This document shows positions 45,244-53,188 of a stretch of DNA of 64,000 bases, one piece after another (position 1 is the stretch's first letter; every line of letters starts with the position of its first letter). The position numbers and the translations under genes are program-made. The stretch lies in assembly GCF_040545925.1 (NCBI RefSeq), contig NZ_JBEPMX010000005.1:103068-167067 (forward strand). The letters run 5' to 3'. This stretch comes from Alkalibacillus flavidus (GTDB taxonomy: Bacteria > Bacillota > Bacilli > Bacillales > Alkalibacillaceae). The notes under the pieces were generated by a model. It did not search any database, was not told the DNA's origin, and worked only from the letters and a program-made list of their open reading frames with translations.

Positions 45244-45384
45244 ATGTCAAAGATCAAAGAGTCAAGCAATAACAACAAAATTACAATGAGCAAAAAAAAG
45301 TTCTATTTCTTTTTAGGATCTACCATTGCTGTGACCATATTTGTATATGAGATAGTAACACAAGGAATAGAAAGATTATTTTAA
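45244..45384 (+). CDS. Small membrane protein, candidate bacteriocin immunity protein
   Basis: A 46-residue protein: a polar basic N-terminus (SKIKESSNNNKITMSKKK) and one membrane helix (FYFFLGSTIAVTIFVYEIVT). AAAGGTGG is 7 bases before the ATG. It lies 24 bases after the bacteriocin gene and before a shared terminator. Size, charge and position are typical of class II immunity proteins; no homology is claimed. Confidence 0.65.
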   Translation: MSKIKESSNNNKITMSKKKFYFFLGSTIAVTIFVYEIVTQGIERLF

Positions 45385-45396
45385 TTTAATTAAGGA

Positions 45397-45428
45397 GGGG
45401 GCGCTTACATGCGTCCCCTTTTGCTTTT
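45397..45428 (+). terminator. Terminator of the bacteriocin operon
   Basis: AGGGGGCGC pairs with GCGTCCCCT around TTACAT, followed by TTTGCTTTT. Confidence 0.85.
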
Positions 45429-45465
45429 AAACCATCCCAATCTTCAAAAGTTCGGCTTTAAATAT

Positions 45466-45639
45466 TCACGCTATATATTTCGTATGAATGCTATCTTTCC
45501 ATTGGTTGGTGTCTTTACCTTCCGCTTCAAATAAGCTGCTTAATTCCGCTTTCGTTTTTAAAACCCCATTGATATATTTTTGATGTTGCGTAAAATAACA
45601 CATCTCAGCTGTATTTAGTAATGATAACTGTGCCATCAT
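45466..45639 (-). CDS. Small hypothetical protein
   Basis: A 57-residue frame opened by tandem ATG codons behind AAGGA (start 45639). It reads as a soluble helical protein (AQLSLLNTAEMCYFTQHQKYI, then KTKAELSSLFEAEG, ending DSIHTKYIA). Codon use looks like real coding sequence. I do not recognise the family. It lies near another small damaged gene on the same strand, in the integrase-linked region. Confidence 0.5.
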   Translation of the reverse strand: MMAQLSLLNTAEMCYFTQHQKYINGVLKTKAELSSLFEAEGKDTNQWKDSIHTKYIA

Positions 45640-45767
45640 GTTACATCCTTAACTTTGGTAGTTATGGGTTGAGTATATCATGACATGTCCTTTTATAGTG
45701 TCTCGCTTAATTTTACAATCGAGGAAACGATTCAACGCCAATGTATTTTGACATTACAATTAGAATT

Positions 45768-46014
45768 TTATATTTCAGGGTGCGGAGGATCGTTAAGCAT
45801 TTCCACGAATTGAGGAACCGTCTTCGTTATTCGGGACTTATAGACATAACGATAAGATCGTTGCAAGGAGGATGTATCGCTAGCTCCGATAAAAGTGAGA
45901 CTAAGCCTCTGGAAAAACCTTTTTGATTTCCATATACGCTTGCTTCGCTTCCCGCGAAGACGAAACTTCCAAAAAGATATCTCTAGCGTTAACAGTGATA
46001 TATAATTTGCTCAT
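45768..46014 (-). pseudogene. Small hypothetical gene with a one-base frameshift
   Basis: From the ATG at 46014 (GAGAGGATG upstream) the frame reads SKLYITVNARDIFLEVSSS to KKVFPEA and then meets TAG at 45903-45901. Dropping one T there gives a smooth continuation (SLTFIGASDTSSLQRSYR to NDPPHPEI), about 80 residues in total. The natural fit suggests one broken gene. No family recognised. Confidence 0.5.
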
Positions 46015-46123
46015 TTTATTTCATCCTCTCTTCTCCAGATGAAAATTTTATGCAAAGCTCTAATCTCGGTAGAAACCTAATAAAATATCAAGGTTTGCCT
46101 CTAATAATACCTCGAATTCAAAA

Positions 46124-46278
46124 CATGTTCCTACGTTCCTGATTTTCGCGAGAAGTTTTTTATATCTAGTTCTTTGTAGAAATAGGAACATAGGAACATG
46201 TCTCTCGAAGCCTTTGGTGTGATGGGATTTCGATGTTCCTAAATGGGTGAAAAAACAGGAACATTTTAAGAACATTCG
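46124..46278. repeat. Cluster of AGGAACAT / ATGTTCCT repeats
   Basis: CATGTTCCTACGTTCCT (46124-46140) and AGGAACATAGGAACATG (46184-46200) are inverted copies with one mismatch. Further half-copies are ATGTTCCTAAA near 46233 and AGGAACATTTTAAGAACATT near 46258. No convincing gene lies in 46015-46339. Confidence 0.65.
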
Positions 46279-46303
46279 GGGTGTTTTAGAAACATAAACG
46301 GAG

Positions 46304-46325
46304 TTGCTTTCTACCAAGAAAGCAA
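46304..46325 (-). terminator. Weak hairpin after the GH8-like gene
   Basis: TTGCTTTC pairs with GAAAGCAA around six bases; there is no T tract, so termination is doubtful. Confidence 0.35.
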
Positions 46326-46339
46326 GGAGTCATAACACC

Positions 46340-47317
46340 TTAGCTATAATTCAGAAATCTTTCTTCAGCAATTGCCGGAAGGATATTATCGAAAAAGTGA
46401 GCATTGTCATCACTACTCTTGTAGCCTCCATCATCAGTTTGGAGCTCTTTCATTCTTTCATAAAAAGTCCGTGCATCATTTAGATTTTCATTTTCAATAT
46501 ACGTCATTGTTAAAAACGCATAAACAGAAGGAGACTCGTAGGTTACAGTGGGTTCCCTTGTACTTCTATCATACCTTCCATATATCCGTCCTGTCTCCCT
46601 CATTTCTTCTTCAACGAATGCAAAAAAACTGTCTGGTTGAAAACCAAGAAGACTACTATTCAAAGCTATCAGGCTTTGATCTATCATATTCACTTCTGAT
46701 TGATACTTAAATTTTTCTGAATCGACTTGGTAGACTTCAGGGAAATACACTTCGTCCTTCACTTTTCTTAATAACTTTTCATGTGCTTCTTTTATTGGAG
46801 GGTCAAAATAGTCGAGCGCTTCAGCATCTATATAGGATAAATGAACTTCTTCAGAAGCTTTCTCAGAATTCATATCGTAGAAATCGACAATCAAATTATC
46901 TTTCATTTGATGTTCTTTGAGAAAAGATTTAATTTCATTAGCAGTAGTTTCATACTTGCCATCCCACTTATTTGCTCCCTCGTATAACGATTTCATAATT
47001 CGGAGATCATCAACAGAGGCATTGGAATGAGCATCTTGGCTCCTCCATGGAACAAAGCCGCCTTGGGAGATTTCCTGAACAATTCTAGTTTGCTGCTGAA
47101 AAGCTTTTTCCTGATTTGTCTGTAGTAAAAACTGCATATAAAATCCAATACTCTCCGTTAAAAATTCTTTCTCTTTTATATACGTTTTGATTTTCTCATC
47201 TTGATTAATAAAATTATTCTCTATGAACTTTTTTGTGGATGGCTCTTCCTGATTAAGCATGAAAAAAGCTCCCCCTACAAAAGCTAAACTAATGAAAATC
47301 CCTATAATTTTCCGCAT
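46340..47317 (-). CDS. Glycoside hydrolase family 8-like protein, YdaJ/PssZ-like
   Basis: A 325-residue protein with an N-terminal membrane anchor (IIGIFISLAFVGGAFFML) and an alpha/alpha toroid GH8-like domain outside the cell. Visible family parts: GGFVPWRSQDAHSNASVDDLRIMKSLYEG with the putative catalytic acid region, DFYDMNSEKASEEVHLSYID, and PSVYAFLTMTYIENENL. Such proteins trim exopolysaccharide in the B. subtilis yda and Listeria pss clusters. It is last of three linked genes, 11 bases after the glycosyltransferase gene. Confidence 0.8.
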   Translation of the reverse strand: MRKIIGIFISLAFVGGAFFMLNQEEPSTKKFIENNFINQDEKIKTYIKEKEFLTESIGFYMQFLLQTNQEKAFQQQTRIVQEISQGGFVPWRSQDAHSNASVDDLRIMKSLYEGANKWDGKYETTANEIKSFLKEHQMKDNLIVDFYDMNSEKASEEVHLSYIDAEALDYFDPPIKEAHEKLLRKVKDEVYFPEVYQVDSEKFKYQSEVNMIDQSLIALNSSLLGFQPDSFFAFVEEEMRETGRIYGRYDRSTREPTVTYESPSVYAFLTMTYIENENLNDARTFYERMKELQTDDGGYKSSDDNAHFFDNILPAIAEERFLNYS

Positions 47318-47328
47318 ATATGACCCCT

Positions 47329-48540
47329 TTAAAACCTAATAGTCTTATCCCATTCCACTTGATTCTTTCCCCGTCTATTTTTAATATAATAAAACAGACT
47401 ACGAATCAATAGAATGAGAAACACTTGAGAGTAGGTAAAGTACATTATAACCGATATAAAGCTATTATAAATACTAACCGTTTTATCAAATACCATCGCA
47501 CTTGCGTGCTGGATAGTATAGACAACATAACTCATATACCAGAACATAATTAACGGGCTCTCAATAAAATCTGATCTGAGTCCGAAGATTCCTATGACAA
47601 ACCATACATGCGATATACTCAATAGTATAACGAAAAATAAATAAACCGATAGGTGGTGAAGGGTATGCACGACAGTTTTCTTCTGCCAAGAGCTTTTATT
47701 GAATAATGCCTTTTCAAGCAAATAAATATTCCCTTGAAACCACCGGGTTCGCTGTTTCACTAAGGTTTTCAGCGTTTCAGGTTCTTGTTCCCACGTACGC
47801 GCTTGAGCAACAATTGGTAAAACTAAACCTGCCGATGAAATACGCATGGTGAGCTCGGCATCTTCAGCTAAAGCATAAGGGTCATATCCACCTAGCTCTG
47901 TAATGACTTCCCGTCTCAACAACATATTCGTACCTGTTAGCGATCCTGTTCGGAAAAGTAACCATCTACCACTTTGCATCATAAGTTGGTGCACCTGAAA
48001 TTCAAGCCCAATCATTCTAGTCAACCAGTTCTTATTCATATTCAGGGTTTTAACATAACCGACTGCTCCCGCAGCGTTCTCGGTTGTTTCAGCTTTACTT
48101 ACCAGCAATTTCACTGCTTCTGGTTCTGGCTGGTTATCTGCATCGAAAATAATGAAATAAGGACTGTCTGATATAGATAGACCATAATTTAACACTCTTG
48201 ATTTTCCTTTAGGCTTGCCTGGAGGTACATTAATATGATGGATACTTCTATATACATGGGCAAACTCTTCAGCTATGATTCCCGTTTCATCTTCTGAATT
48301 ATCATTAAGTACATATACATTCAAATGTCCAGGGTATTCAAGAGACGCCATAGCTTCTAAAGTACTTCTTATAACTACTCCTTCATTATGTGCTGGTATT
48401 AAAACATCAACAGGTGGATAATCTTCAATTTCCACTTCCTTTTGTTTACTTCGATCAATTGCTCCAGCTATGGTCAAAACGGAATAAAAGATAAGCATTA
48501 TCCAAAAAAAGATCATAATAGCAACTAATACATAAGTCAT
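47329..48540 (-). CDS. Family 2 glycosyltransferase, exopolysaccharide synthase-like
   Basis: A 403-residue processive-type membrane glycosyltransferase: N-terminal helix, then a GT-A domain with VDVLIPAHNEGVVIRSTLEA, FIIFDADNQPEPEA (D-x-D), LAEDAELTMRISSAG (E-D) and the QRTRWFQGN motif (Q-x-x-R-W), then four C-terminal helices. This layout is that of PgaC/BcsA-like synthases and B. subtilis YdaM. The start overlaps the stop of the GGDEF-like gene by four bases. Confidence 0.88.
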   Translation of the reverse strand: MTYVLVAIMIFFWIMLIFYSVLTIAGAIDRSKQKEVEIEDYPPVDVLIPAHNEGVVIRSTLEAMASLEYPGHLNVYVLNDNSEDETGIIAEEFAHVYRSIHHINVPPGKPKGKSRVLNYGLSISDSPYFIIFDADNQPEPEAVKLLVSKAETTENAAGAVGYVKTLNMNKNWLTRMIGLEFQVHQLMMQSGRWLLFRTGSLTGTNMLLRREVITELGGYDPYALAEDAELTMRISSAGLVLPIVAQARTWEQEPETLKTLVKQRTRWFQGNIYLLEKALFNKSSWQKKTVVHTLHHLSVYLFFVILLSISHVWFVIGIFGLRSDFIESPLIMFWYMSYVVYTIQHASAMVFDKTVSIYNSFISVIMYFTYSQVFLILLIRSLFYYIKNRRGKNQVEWDKTIRF

Positions 48541-49304
48541 TGGGCTTCACCACTATATAATTCATTCTCAAAAAATTCATCAGTTAGTTCTTCGTCAAAT
48601 ACAGTGAATATTTGATCCGAAGAATCTACGTAATCTTCAAGTAGCTTCTTGAACCTAGTTAGCACAATCTCTTTTCCTTGTTCATCCGTGTTTTGCAACA
48701 AGACAATGAATGTATTCGCATCATACCTGCCTACTAAATCAAAATTCCCTCGAACTGTTGTCATAAGAGTATTACCAATCGTTTTCACAAGTGCTTTTTC
48801 TGTATGCTGAAAGGAAGGATTGATAGAAATAAATATAACCCTACCACGCTCATTTCTTCTCTTTAAACCAGTCCAAATCACTTTTGCTTTTTCCATAAAC
48901 TCATTCTTTGTAAAAACATTTATTTGCTCTTCCAACCTCTCAAGTTTAGATATTTTCTCCCTCATTTGTGATAATCGAAGAGAATCTCTCTTCAATAAGA
49001 AAAAGATTATCCATAAAACAGTAACAATAGCTGCAAAGATTAAATGGTTAAAGACAAGAGGGAGCTGACCAATAGATGTTAACTTAGCCTGATAAGCTTC
49101 ATAAGTTAACAAAAATCCAGTAATGATTACTTCAGAAATAAGTATGATAAAAGCAATCGATCTTTTTAAGAACGCAAATACTCCCCCGGTAGTCAAAATA
49201 GCTATTAGATAGATAGTTTGATAATCACTTTCTATTCTAAAAAGTCCCATAATCAAGAGAATCAGAATGATAATTAATCCATAAGTAAGACTAGGTCTTT
49301 CCAT
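48537..49304 (-). CDS. Membrane protein with degenerate GGDEF domain, YdaK-like
   Basis: A 255-residue protein with five N-terminal helices (residues 7-105), a short coiled coil (RLSQMREKISKLERLEEQI) and a GGDEF-fold domain whose active-site loop reads R-Y-D-A-N-T-F where GGDEF is expected, so it cannot make c-di-GMP. In B. subtilis and Listeria such proteins (YdaK, PssE) are c-di-GMP receptors switching on exopolysaccharide synthesis. A canonical RxxD I-site is not clear (R-G-N-F-D is one residue longer). It leads the three-gene operon; GGAGTGA is upstream. Confidence 0.8.
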   Translation of the reverse strand: MERPSLTYGLIIILILLIMGLFRIESDYQTIYLIAILTTGGVFAFLKRSIAFIILISEVIITGFLLTYEAYQAKLTSIGQLPLVFNHLIFAAIVTVLWIIFFLLKRDSLRLSQMREKISKLERLEEQINVFTKNEFMEKAKVIWTGLKRRNERGRVIFISINPSFQHTEKALVKTIGNTLMTTVRGNFDLVGRYDANTFIVLLQNTDEQGKEIVLTRFKKLLEDYVDSSDQIFTVFDEELTDEFFENELYSGEAQ

Positions 49305-49374
49305 TTAAAATCACTCCATAATTAAAAAGATCACAACTAATAGATTATAATTTACACATATATACAGGGTACCC

Positions 49375-49608
49375 TCAATAAGTTTGTGTAAAACAGTTGG
49401 GGGGCCTCGGAGGAGAGTTAGTTCCCCTCCTCTTGTCTTTTTCTTCAAAAGACACGCTATCACGGTATTGCTTGACCCACCTATCGAAGGTGGAAGACGT
49501 TAATTCGTATTCTTTAATAATGTCAGCACGAGGCTTTCCTGACGTATAAAGCTGTACTAATTGTTCTTTGAATTCCTTTGAAAACGATCTTCTTTGACGT
49601 TTGGTCAT
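49375..49608 (-). pseudogene. Truncated IS3-type transposase OrfA
   Basis: A 77-residue frame: RRSFSKEFKEQLVQLYTSGKPRADIIKEYELTSSTFDRWVKQY is the OrfA helix-turn-helix. After about residue 60 similarity ends and the frame runs into unrelated bases. On the minus strand that tail reads TTTACACAAACTTATTGA, resembling an IS256-family terminus. No OrfB is present, so this is IS debris. Confidence 0.75.
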
Positions 49609-49728
49609 ATGTTTTCTCCTCAGTTTTTATATTTGAACCAAGTGTATATGACCTTAGTGAAACTGTCCAATTAAGTGTAACCGGTCCAAATGCAATAAAA
49701 AAACGATGCTCAAGAGGTGTTAAATAAA

Positions 49729-50943
49729 GTGAAAGGTCATGTTTATAGAAGAGGGTGCACATGCAAAAAAAGAAAGTGTACATGTGGGGCTAAATATACA
49801 TTTGTAGTTGATATCGGAACGGATCCTAAAACTGGTAAAAGAAAACAAAAATCCAAAGGCGGATTTAAAACTAAACAAGAAGCAGAATTAGCTTTAGCAT
49901 CATTAATTAATGATATTCAGGTGGGAACTTTCATAAAAGAATCTGACGAATTATTTAAGGATTTTTCTCAAGAATGGCTAACTATATATTCTGAAACAAA
50001 TACTGTAAAGCCAGGTACTATTAGAATAAGACAGCATGAAATTAATAAACTCCTCCCTTTTCTTTCAAATTTAAAGCTTAAAGATATCTCTAGAAAAATT
50101 TATCAAAATGCATTGGATAATTTGAAGGAAAACGGGTTTGCAGATAACACTTTAAGTGGTGTTCATCGTACCGGAAGAATGATTTTTAGAAAGGCCATTG
50201 AAATGGAAAAAATTAAAAAGGATCCAACTGAATTTGCTTACTTAAAAAGAACCAAAAAAACAATTCAGGACTTAGAGGATACAGAATTACCAAATTACTT
50301 AGAAAAAGAAGAATTATATCATTTTTTAGAAACAGCAAAAAATGAGGGGATAGATCAAGATTATCTAACATTTAAAACACTTTCTTATACTGGTATACGT
50401 GTTGGTGAATTAGTTGCTCTTAAATGGAAAGATATTGATTTTAATAATCATACTTTAAAAATCACAAAAACTTATTATAACCCCCAAAATAACACTCTCA
50501 AATACCAACTAGTTCCGCCCAAAACAAAAAGGTCAAAACGTATCGTTAGTGTAGATGAAAATGTTACTGATCTCTTCAAAAAACATTTAGCTATACAAAA
50601 TAAAGTTAAGATGGAAAAGCGTACAAGTTACAATGATGAAGGTTTTATATTTACCAAAAAGGAACGTCACCCCGGATATCCTATTCTTATTAAGATAGTT
50701 GAAAATAGAATGAAGCGCTTATTAAAATTAGCTGGGTTAAATGAAATACTTACCCCTCATTCTCTAAGACATACCCATACATCATTGCTTGCTGAGGCAG
50801 GTGTTGATCTAGAAATTATTATGGAAAGATTAGGTCACTCTGATGACCAAACCACCAAAAATATATACTTACACGTAACGCGAGATATGAAAAAAGAGGC
50901 TTCTCAAAAATTTAGTGAATTAATGAGAAGCCTCAAAAAATGA
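49729..50943 (+). CDS. int: Tyrosine recombinase (phage/ICE integrase)
   Basis: Site-specific integrase of 404 residues. The N-terminus has an unusual basic Cys cluster (GCTCKKRKCTCGAKYTF) before the arm-type domain (GTDPKTGKRKQKSKGGFKTKQEAE), then the core-binding domain (FKDFSQEWLTIYSET). The catalytic residues lie in SYTGIRVGELVALKW (Arg), TPHSLRHTHTSLLAEAG (H-x-x-R), LGHSDDQTT (His) and NIYLHVT (Tyr). The GTG at 49729 is 9 bases after AAGAGG; GTG at 49717 is closer. It ends 78 bases before the groEL 3' end, a likely attachment site. The gene is markedly AT-rich next to groEL. Confidence 0.92.
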   Translation: MKGHVYRRGCTCKKRKCTCGAKYTFVVDIGTDPKTGKRKQKSKGGFKTKQEAELALASLINDIQVGTFIKESDELFKDFSQEWLTIYSETNTVKPGTIRIRQHEINKLLPFLSNLKLKDISRKIYQNALDNLKENGFADNTLSGVHRTGRMIFRKAIEMEKIKKDPTEFAYLKRTKKTIQDLEDTELPNYLEKEELYHFLETAKNEGIDQDYLTFKTLSYTGIRVGELVALKWKDIDFNNHTLKITKTYYNPQNNTLKYQLVPPKTKRSKRIVSVDENVTDLFKKHLAIQNKVKMEKRTSYNDEGFIFTKKERHPGYPILIKIVENRMKRLLKLAGLNEILTPHSLRHTHTSLLAEAGVDLEIIMERLGHSDDQTTKNIYLHVTRDMKKEASQKFSELMRSLKK

Positions 50944-51021
50944 TCTAGATGTTAGCAAAATGTTAGCATCTAGCTTACATTTTGCTCGAAACCCTTTCAT
51001 ACAAGGGATTAAGCTGCTTTA

Positions 51022-52656
51022 TTACATCATGCCTGGCATGCCGCCACCCATGCCGCTCATGTCTGGTGCGCCGCCACCGTCATTTTCGCTTGGAATGTCA
51101 GCTACGACCGCTTCAGTTGATAGGAACATCGCGGCTACGGATGATGCGTTTTGGAGGGCTGAACGGGTTACTTTCGTTGGGTCAACGATGCCGTTATCAA
51201 CCATGTTCATCCATTCGCCTGATGCAGCATTGAATCCAACGCCAACGTCTTGGCCTTTCAGACGTTCAACAACGATTGAGCCTTCAAGTCCAGCGTTGTG
51301 TGCAATTTGGCGAACCGGTTCTTCTAATGCGCGTAGCACGATGCTTGCGCCTGTTGCTTCGTCACCTTCTAAGTCAAGATCAGCGACTTTACTGTAGATG
51401 TTCACAAAGGCTGTTCCACCACCAGCGACGATGCCTTCTTCAACGGCTGCGCGTGTTGAGTTAAGGGCGTCTTCAATGCGTAGTTTCTTCTCTTTCATTT
51501 CAGTTTCGGTTGCCGCACCGACTTTGATCACTGCAACACCGCCTGCTAGTTTTGCTAGGCGTTCTTGTAGTTTTTCTTTATCGAAATCAGATGTTGTTTC
51601 TTCTAATTGTGCGCGTAATTGGTTAACGCGTGCCGCTAGTTTGTCGTTGTCACCAGCGCCTTCGACGATTGTTGTGTTGTCTTTCGTCACCACAACTTTA
51701 GATGCGCGACCTAATTGATCGATTGTTGCGCTCTTCAGATCTAGACCTAAGTCTTCTGTGATGACTTCAGCGCCTGTTAACGTTGCGATGTCTTCAAGCA
51801 TCGCTTTACGACGATCACCGAATCCTGGCGCTTTAACTGCAACGGCATTGAATGTACCGCGTAGTTTGTTGACGACTAATGTTGCAAGTGCTTCACCTTC
51901 AACATCATCTGCAATGATAAGTACTGGCTTACTTTGTTGAACGACTTGTTCTAGCACTGGTAGCACTTCTTGAATGTTTTGGATCTTCTTATCGGTAATA
52001 AGGATATACGGATCTTCTAATTCCGCTTCCATTTTATCTTGATCAGTCACCATGTAAGGAGATGCATAACCACGGTCAAACTGCATACCTTCAACGACTT
52101 CTAGTTCTGTGTTGAAACCTTTAGATTCTTCGATTGTGATAACACCGTCGTTACCTACGCGCTCCATCGCTTCAGCAATAAGTGAGCCCACTTCTTCATC
52201 CGCTGCTGAAATGGATGCAACTTGTGAAATTGATTCGCGGCCTTCGATTGGGTTTGAAATTTTCGCAAGTTCATTTGTCGCAAGTTCAGTCGCTTTTTCG
52301 ATACCGCGACGAATGCCCACTGGGTTTGCACCTGATGTCACGTTTTTCAGACCTTCACGGATCATTGCTTGGGCAAGAACCGTTGCCGTTGTCGTACCGT
52401 CACCAGCGATTTCGTTTGTCTTCGATGCTACCTCTGATACGAGCTGTGCACCCATGTTTTCAAAGTGGTCTTCTAATTCGATCTCTTTCGCAATTGTTAC
52501 ACCGTCGTTTGTAATAAGTGGTGAACCGAATTGTTTATCTAATACAACATTACGTCCTTTTGGTCCTAATGTCACTTTCACAGCGTTTGCTAATGTATCA
52601 ACACCGTTAAGCATTGAGTTACGTGCGTTTTCACTAAACTTAATTTCTTTAGCCAT
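51022..52656 (-). CDS. groEL: Chaperonin GroEL (Hsp60)
   Basis: Large chaperonin subunit of 544 residues. Signatures: AKEIKFSENARNSMLNGVD, TLGPKGRNVVLDKQFGSP, AGDGTTTATVLAQAM (ATP site), the apical domain GMQFDRGYASPYMVTD and AAVEEGIVAGGGTA, ending in a GGM-rich tail (MSGMGGGMPGMM). AAGGAGG lies 8 bases before the ATG at 52656. It forms the groES-groEL operon under a CIRCE operator, repressed by HrcA. Confidence 0.98.
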   Translation of the reverse strand: MAKEIKFSENARNSMLNGVDTLANAVKVTLGPKGRNVVLDKQFGSPLITNDGVTIAKEIELEDHFENMGAQLVSEVASKTNEIAGDGTTTATVLAQAMIREGLKNVTSGANPVGIRRGIEKATELATNELAKISNPIEGRESISQVASISAADEEVGSLIAEAMERVGNDGVITIEESKGFNTELEVVEGMQFDRGYASPYMVTDQDKMEAELEDPYILITDKKIQNIQEVLPVLEQVVQQSKPVLIIADDVEGEALATLVVNKLRGTFNAVAVKAPGFGDRRKAMLEDIATLTGAEVITEDLGLDLKSATIDQLGRASKVVVTKDNTTIVEGAGDNDKLAARVNQLRAQLEETTSDFDKEKLQERLAKLAGGVAVIKVGAATETEMKEKKLRIEDALNSTRAAVEEGIVAGGGTAFVNIYSKVADLDLEGDEATGASIVLRALEEPVRQIAHNAGLEGSIVVERLKGQDVGVGFNAASGEWMNMVDNGIVDPTKVTRSALQNASSVAAMFLSTEAVVADIPSENDGGGAPDMSGMGGGMPGMM

Positions 52657-52698
52657 GATCATAACCTCCTTGAATAATTAAACATTGAATCGTTTGCT

Positions 52699-52983
52699 TT
52701 ATTGAACGACTGCTAAAATGTCGTTTTCGCGTAAAACTAAGTATTCTTTGCCGTCTTTCTCGACTTCTGTGCCAGCGAATTTCGAATAGATGATACGATC
52801 GCCTTCGCTAACTTCTAACGCAATCTTCTCACCGTTATCTGTCACGCGGCCTGTGCCGACAGCAACGACTTTACCTTCCTGTGGTTTTTCCTTAGCTGAA
52901 TCTGGTAGGACAATGCCTCCTGCTGTTGTCGCCTCCTCCTCAACTAATTCGACAATAACGCGATCTCCTAGTGGTTTTAACAT
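52699..52983 (-). CDS. groES: Co-chaperonin GroES
   Basis: Small lid subunit of 94 residues: LKPLGDRVIVELVEEEATTAGGIVLPDSAKEKPQEGKVVAVG-type sequence and YSKFAGTEVEKDGKEYLVLRENDILAV. GGAGG lies 8 bases before the ATG. It is first in the operon, 42 bases before groEL. Confidence 0.98.
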   Translation of the reverse strand: MLKPLGDRVIVELVEEEATTAGGIVLPDSAKEKPQEGKVVAVGTGRVTDNGEKIALEVSEGDRIIYSKFAGTEVEKDGKEYLVLRENDILAVVQ

Positions 52984-53022
52984 GATCAAGACCTCCTCTA
53001 AATTAATGATGGAATCTGTTTA

Positions 53023-53049
53023 TTAGCACTCGAATTAGTCGAGTGCTAA
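53023..53049. promoter_or_regulatory. CIRCE operator of groESL
   Basis: TTAGCACTC, nine bases, then GAGTGCTAA: a perfect CIRCE inverted repeat, the HrcA repressor site. Confidence 0.97.
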
Positions 53050-53060
53050 ATCCACTTATT

Positions 53061-53089
53061 ATAATAATGAATCACGAAAAAATTTGCAA
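53061..53089 (-). promoter_or_regulatory. Promoter of groESL
   Basis: On the minus strand TTGCAA (53089-53084), a 17-base spacer and TATTAT (53066-53061), just upstream of CIRCE. Confidence 0.7.
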
Positions 53090-53188
53090 GTAAAAACATT
53101 AAAATTTTTGTTTCTTCTAACTTATTAGTATAGAATAACGTTTAGATAGAAAAATCATGACATCAGAAACGGGAAAGGATCGATTATC

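Noticed and set aside
45741..45926. A 61-codon plus-strand frame
   Set aside because: It is antisense to a more convincing, though frameshifted, minus-strand gene with a ribosome site.
46060..46317. An 85-codon minus-strand frame
   Set aside because: It runs through the AGGAACAT repeat cluster, has no clear ribosome site and reads as low-quality sequence.
52109..52681. Long plus-strand frames antisense to groEL
   Set aside because: Typical shadow frames of a highly biased gene; no ribosome site or known family.
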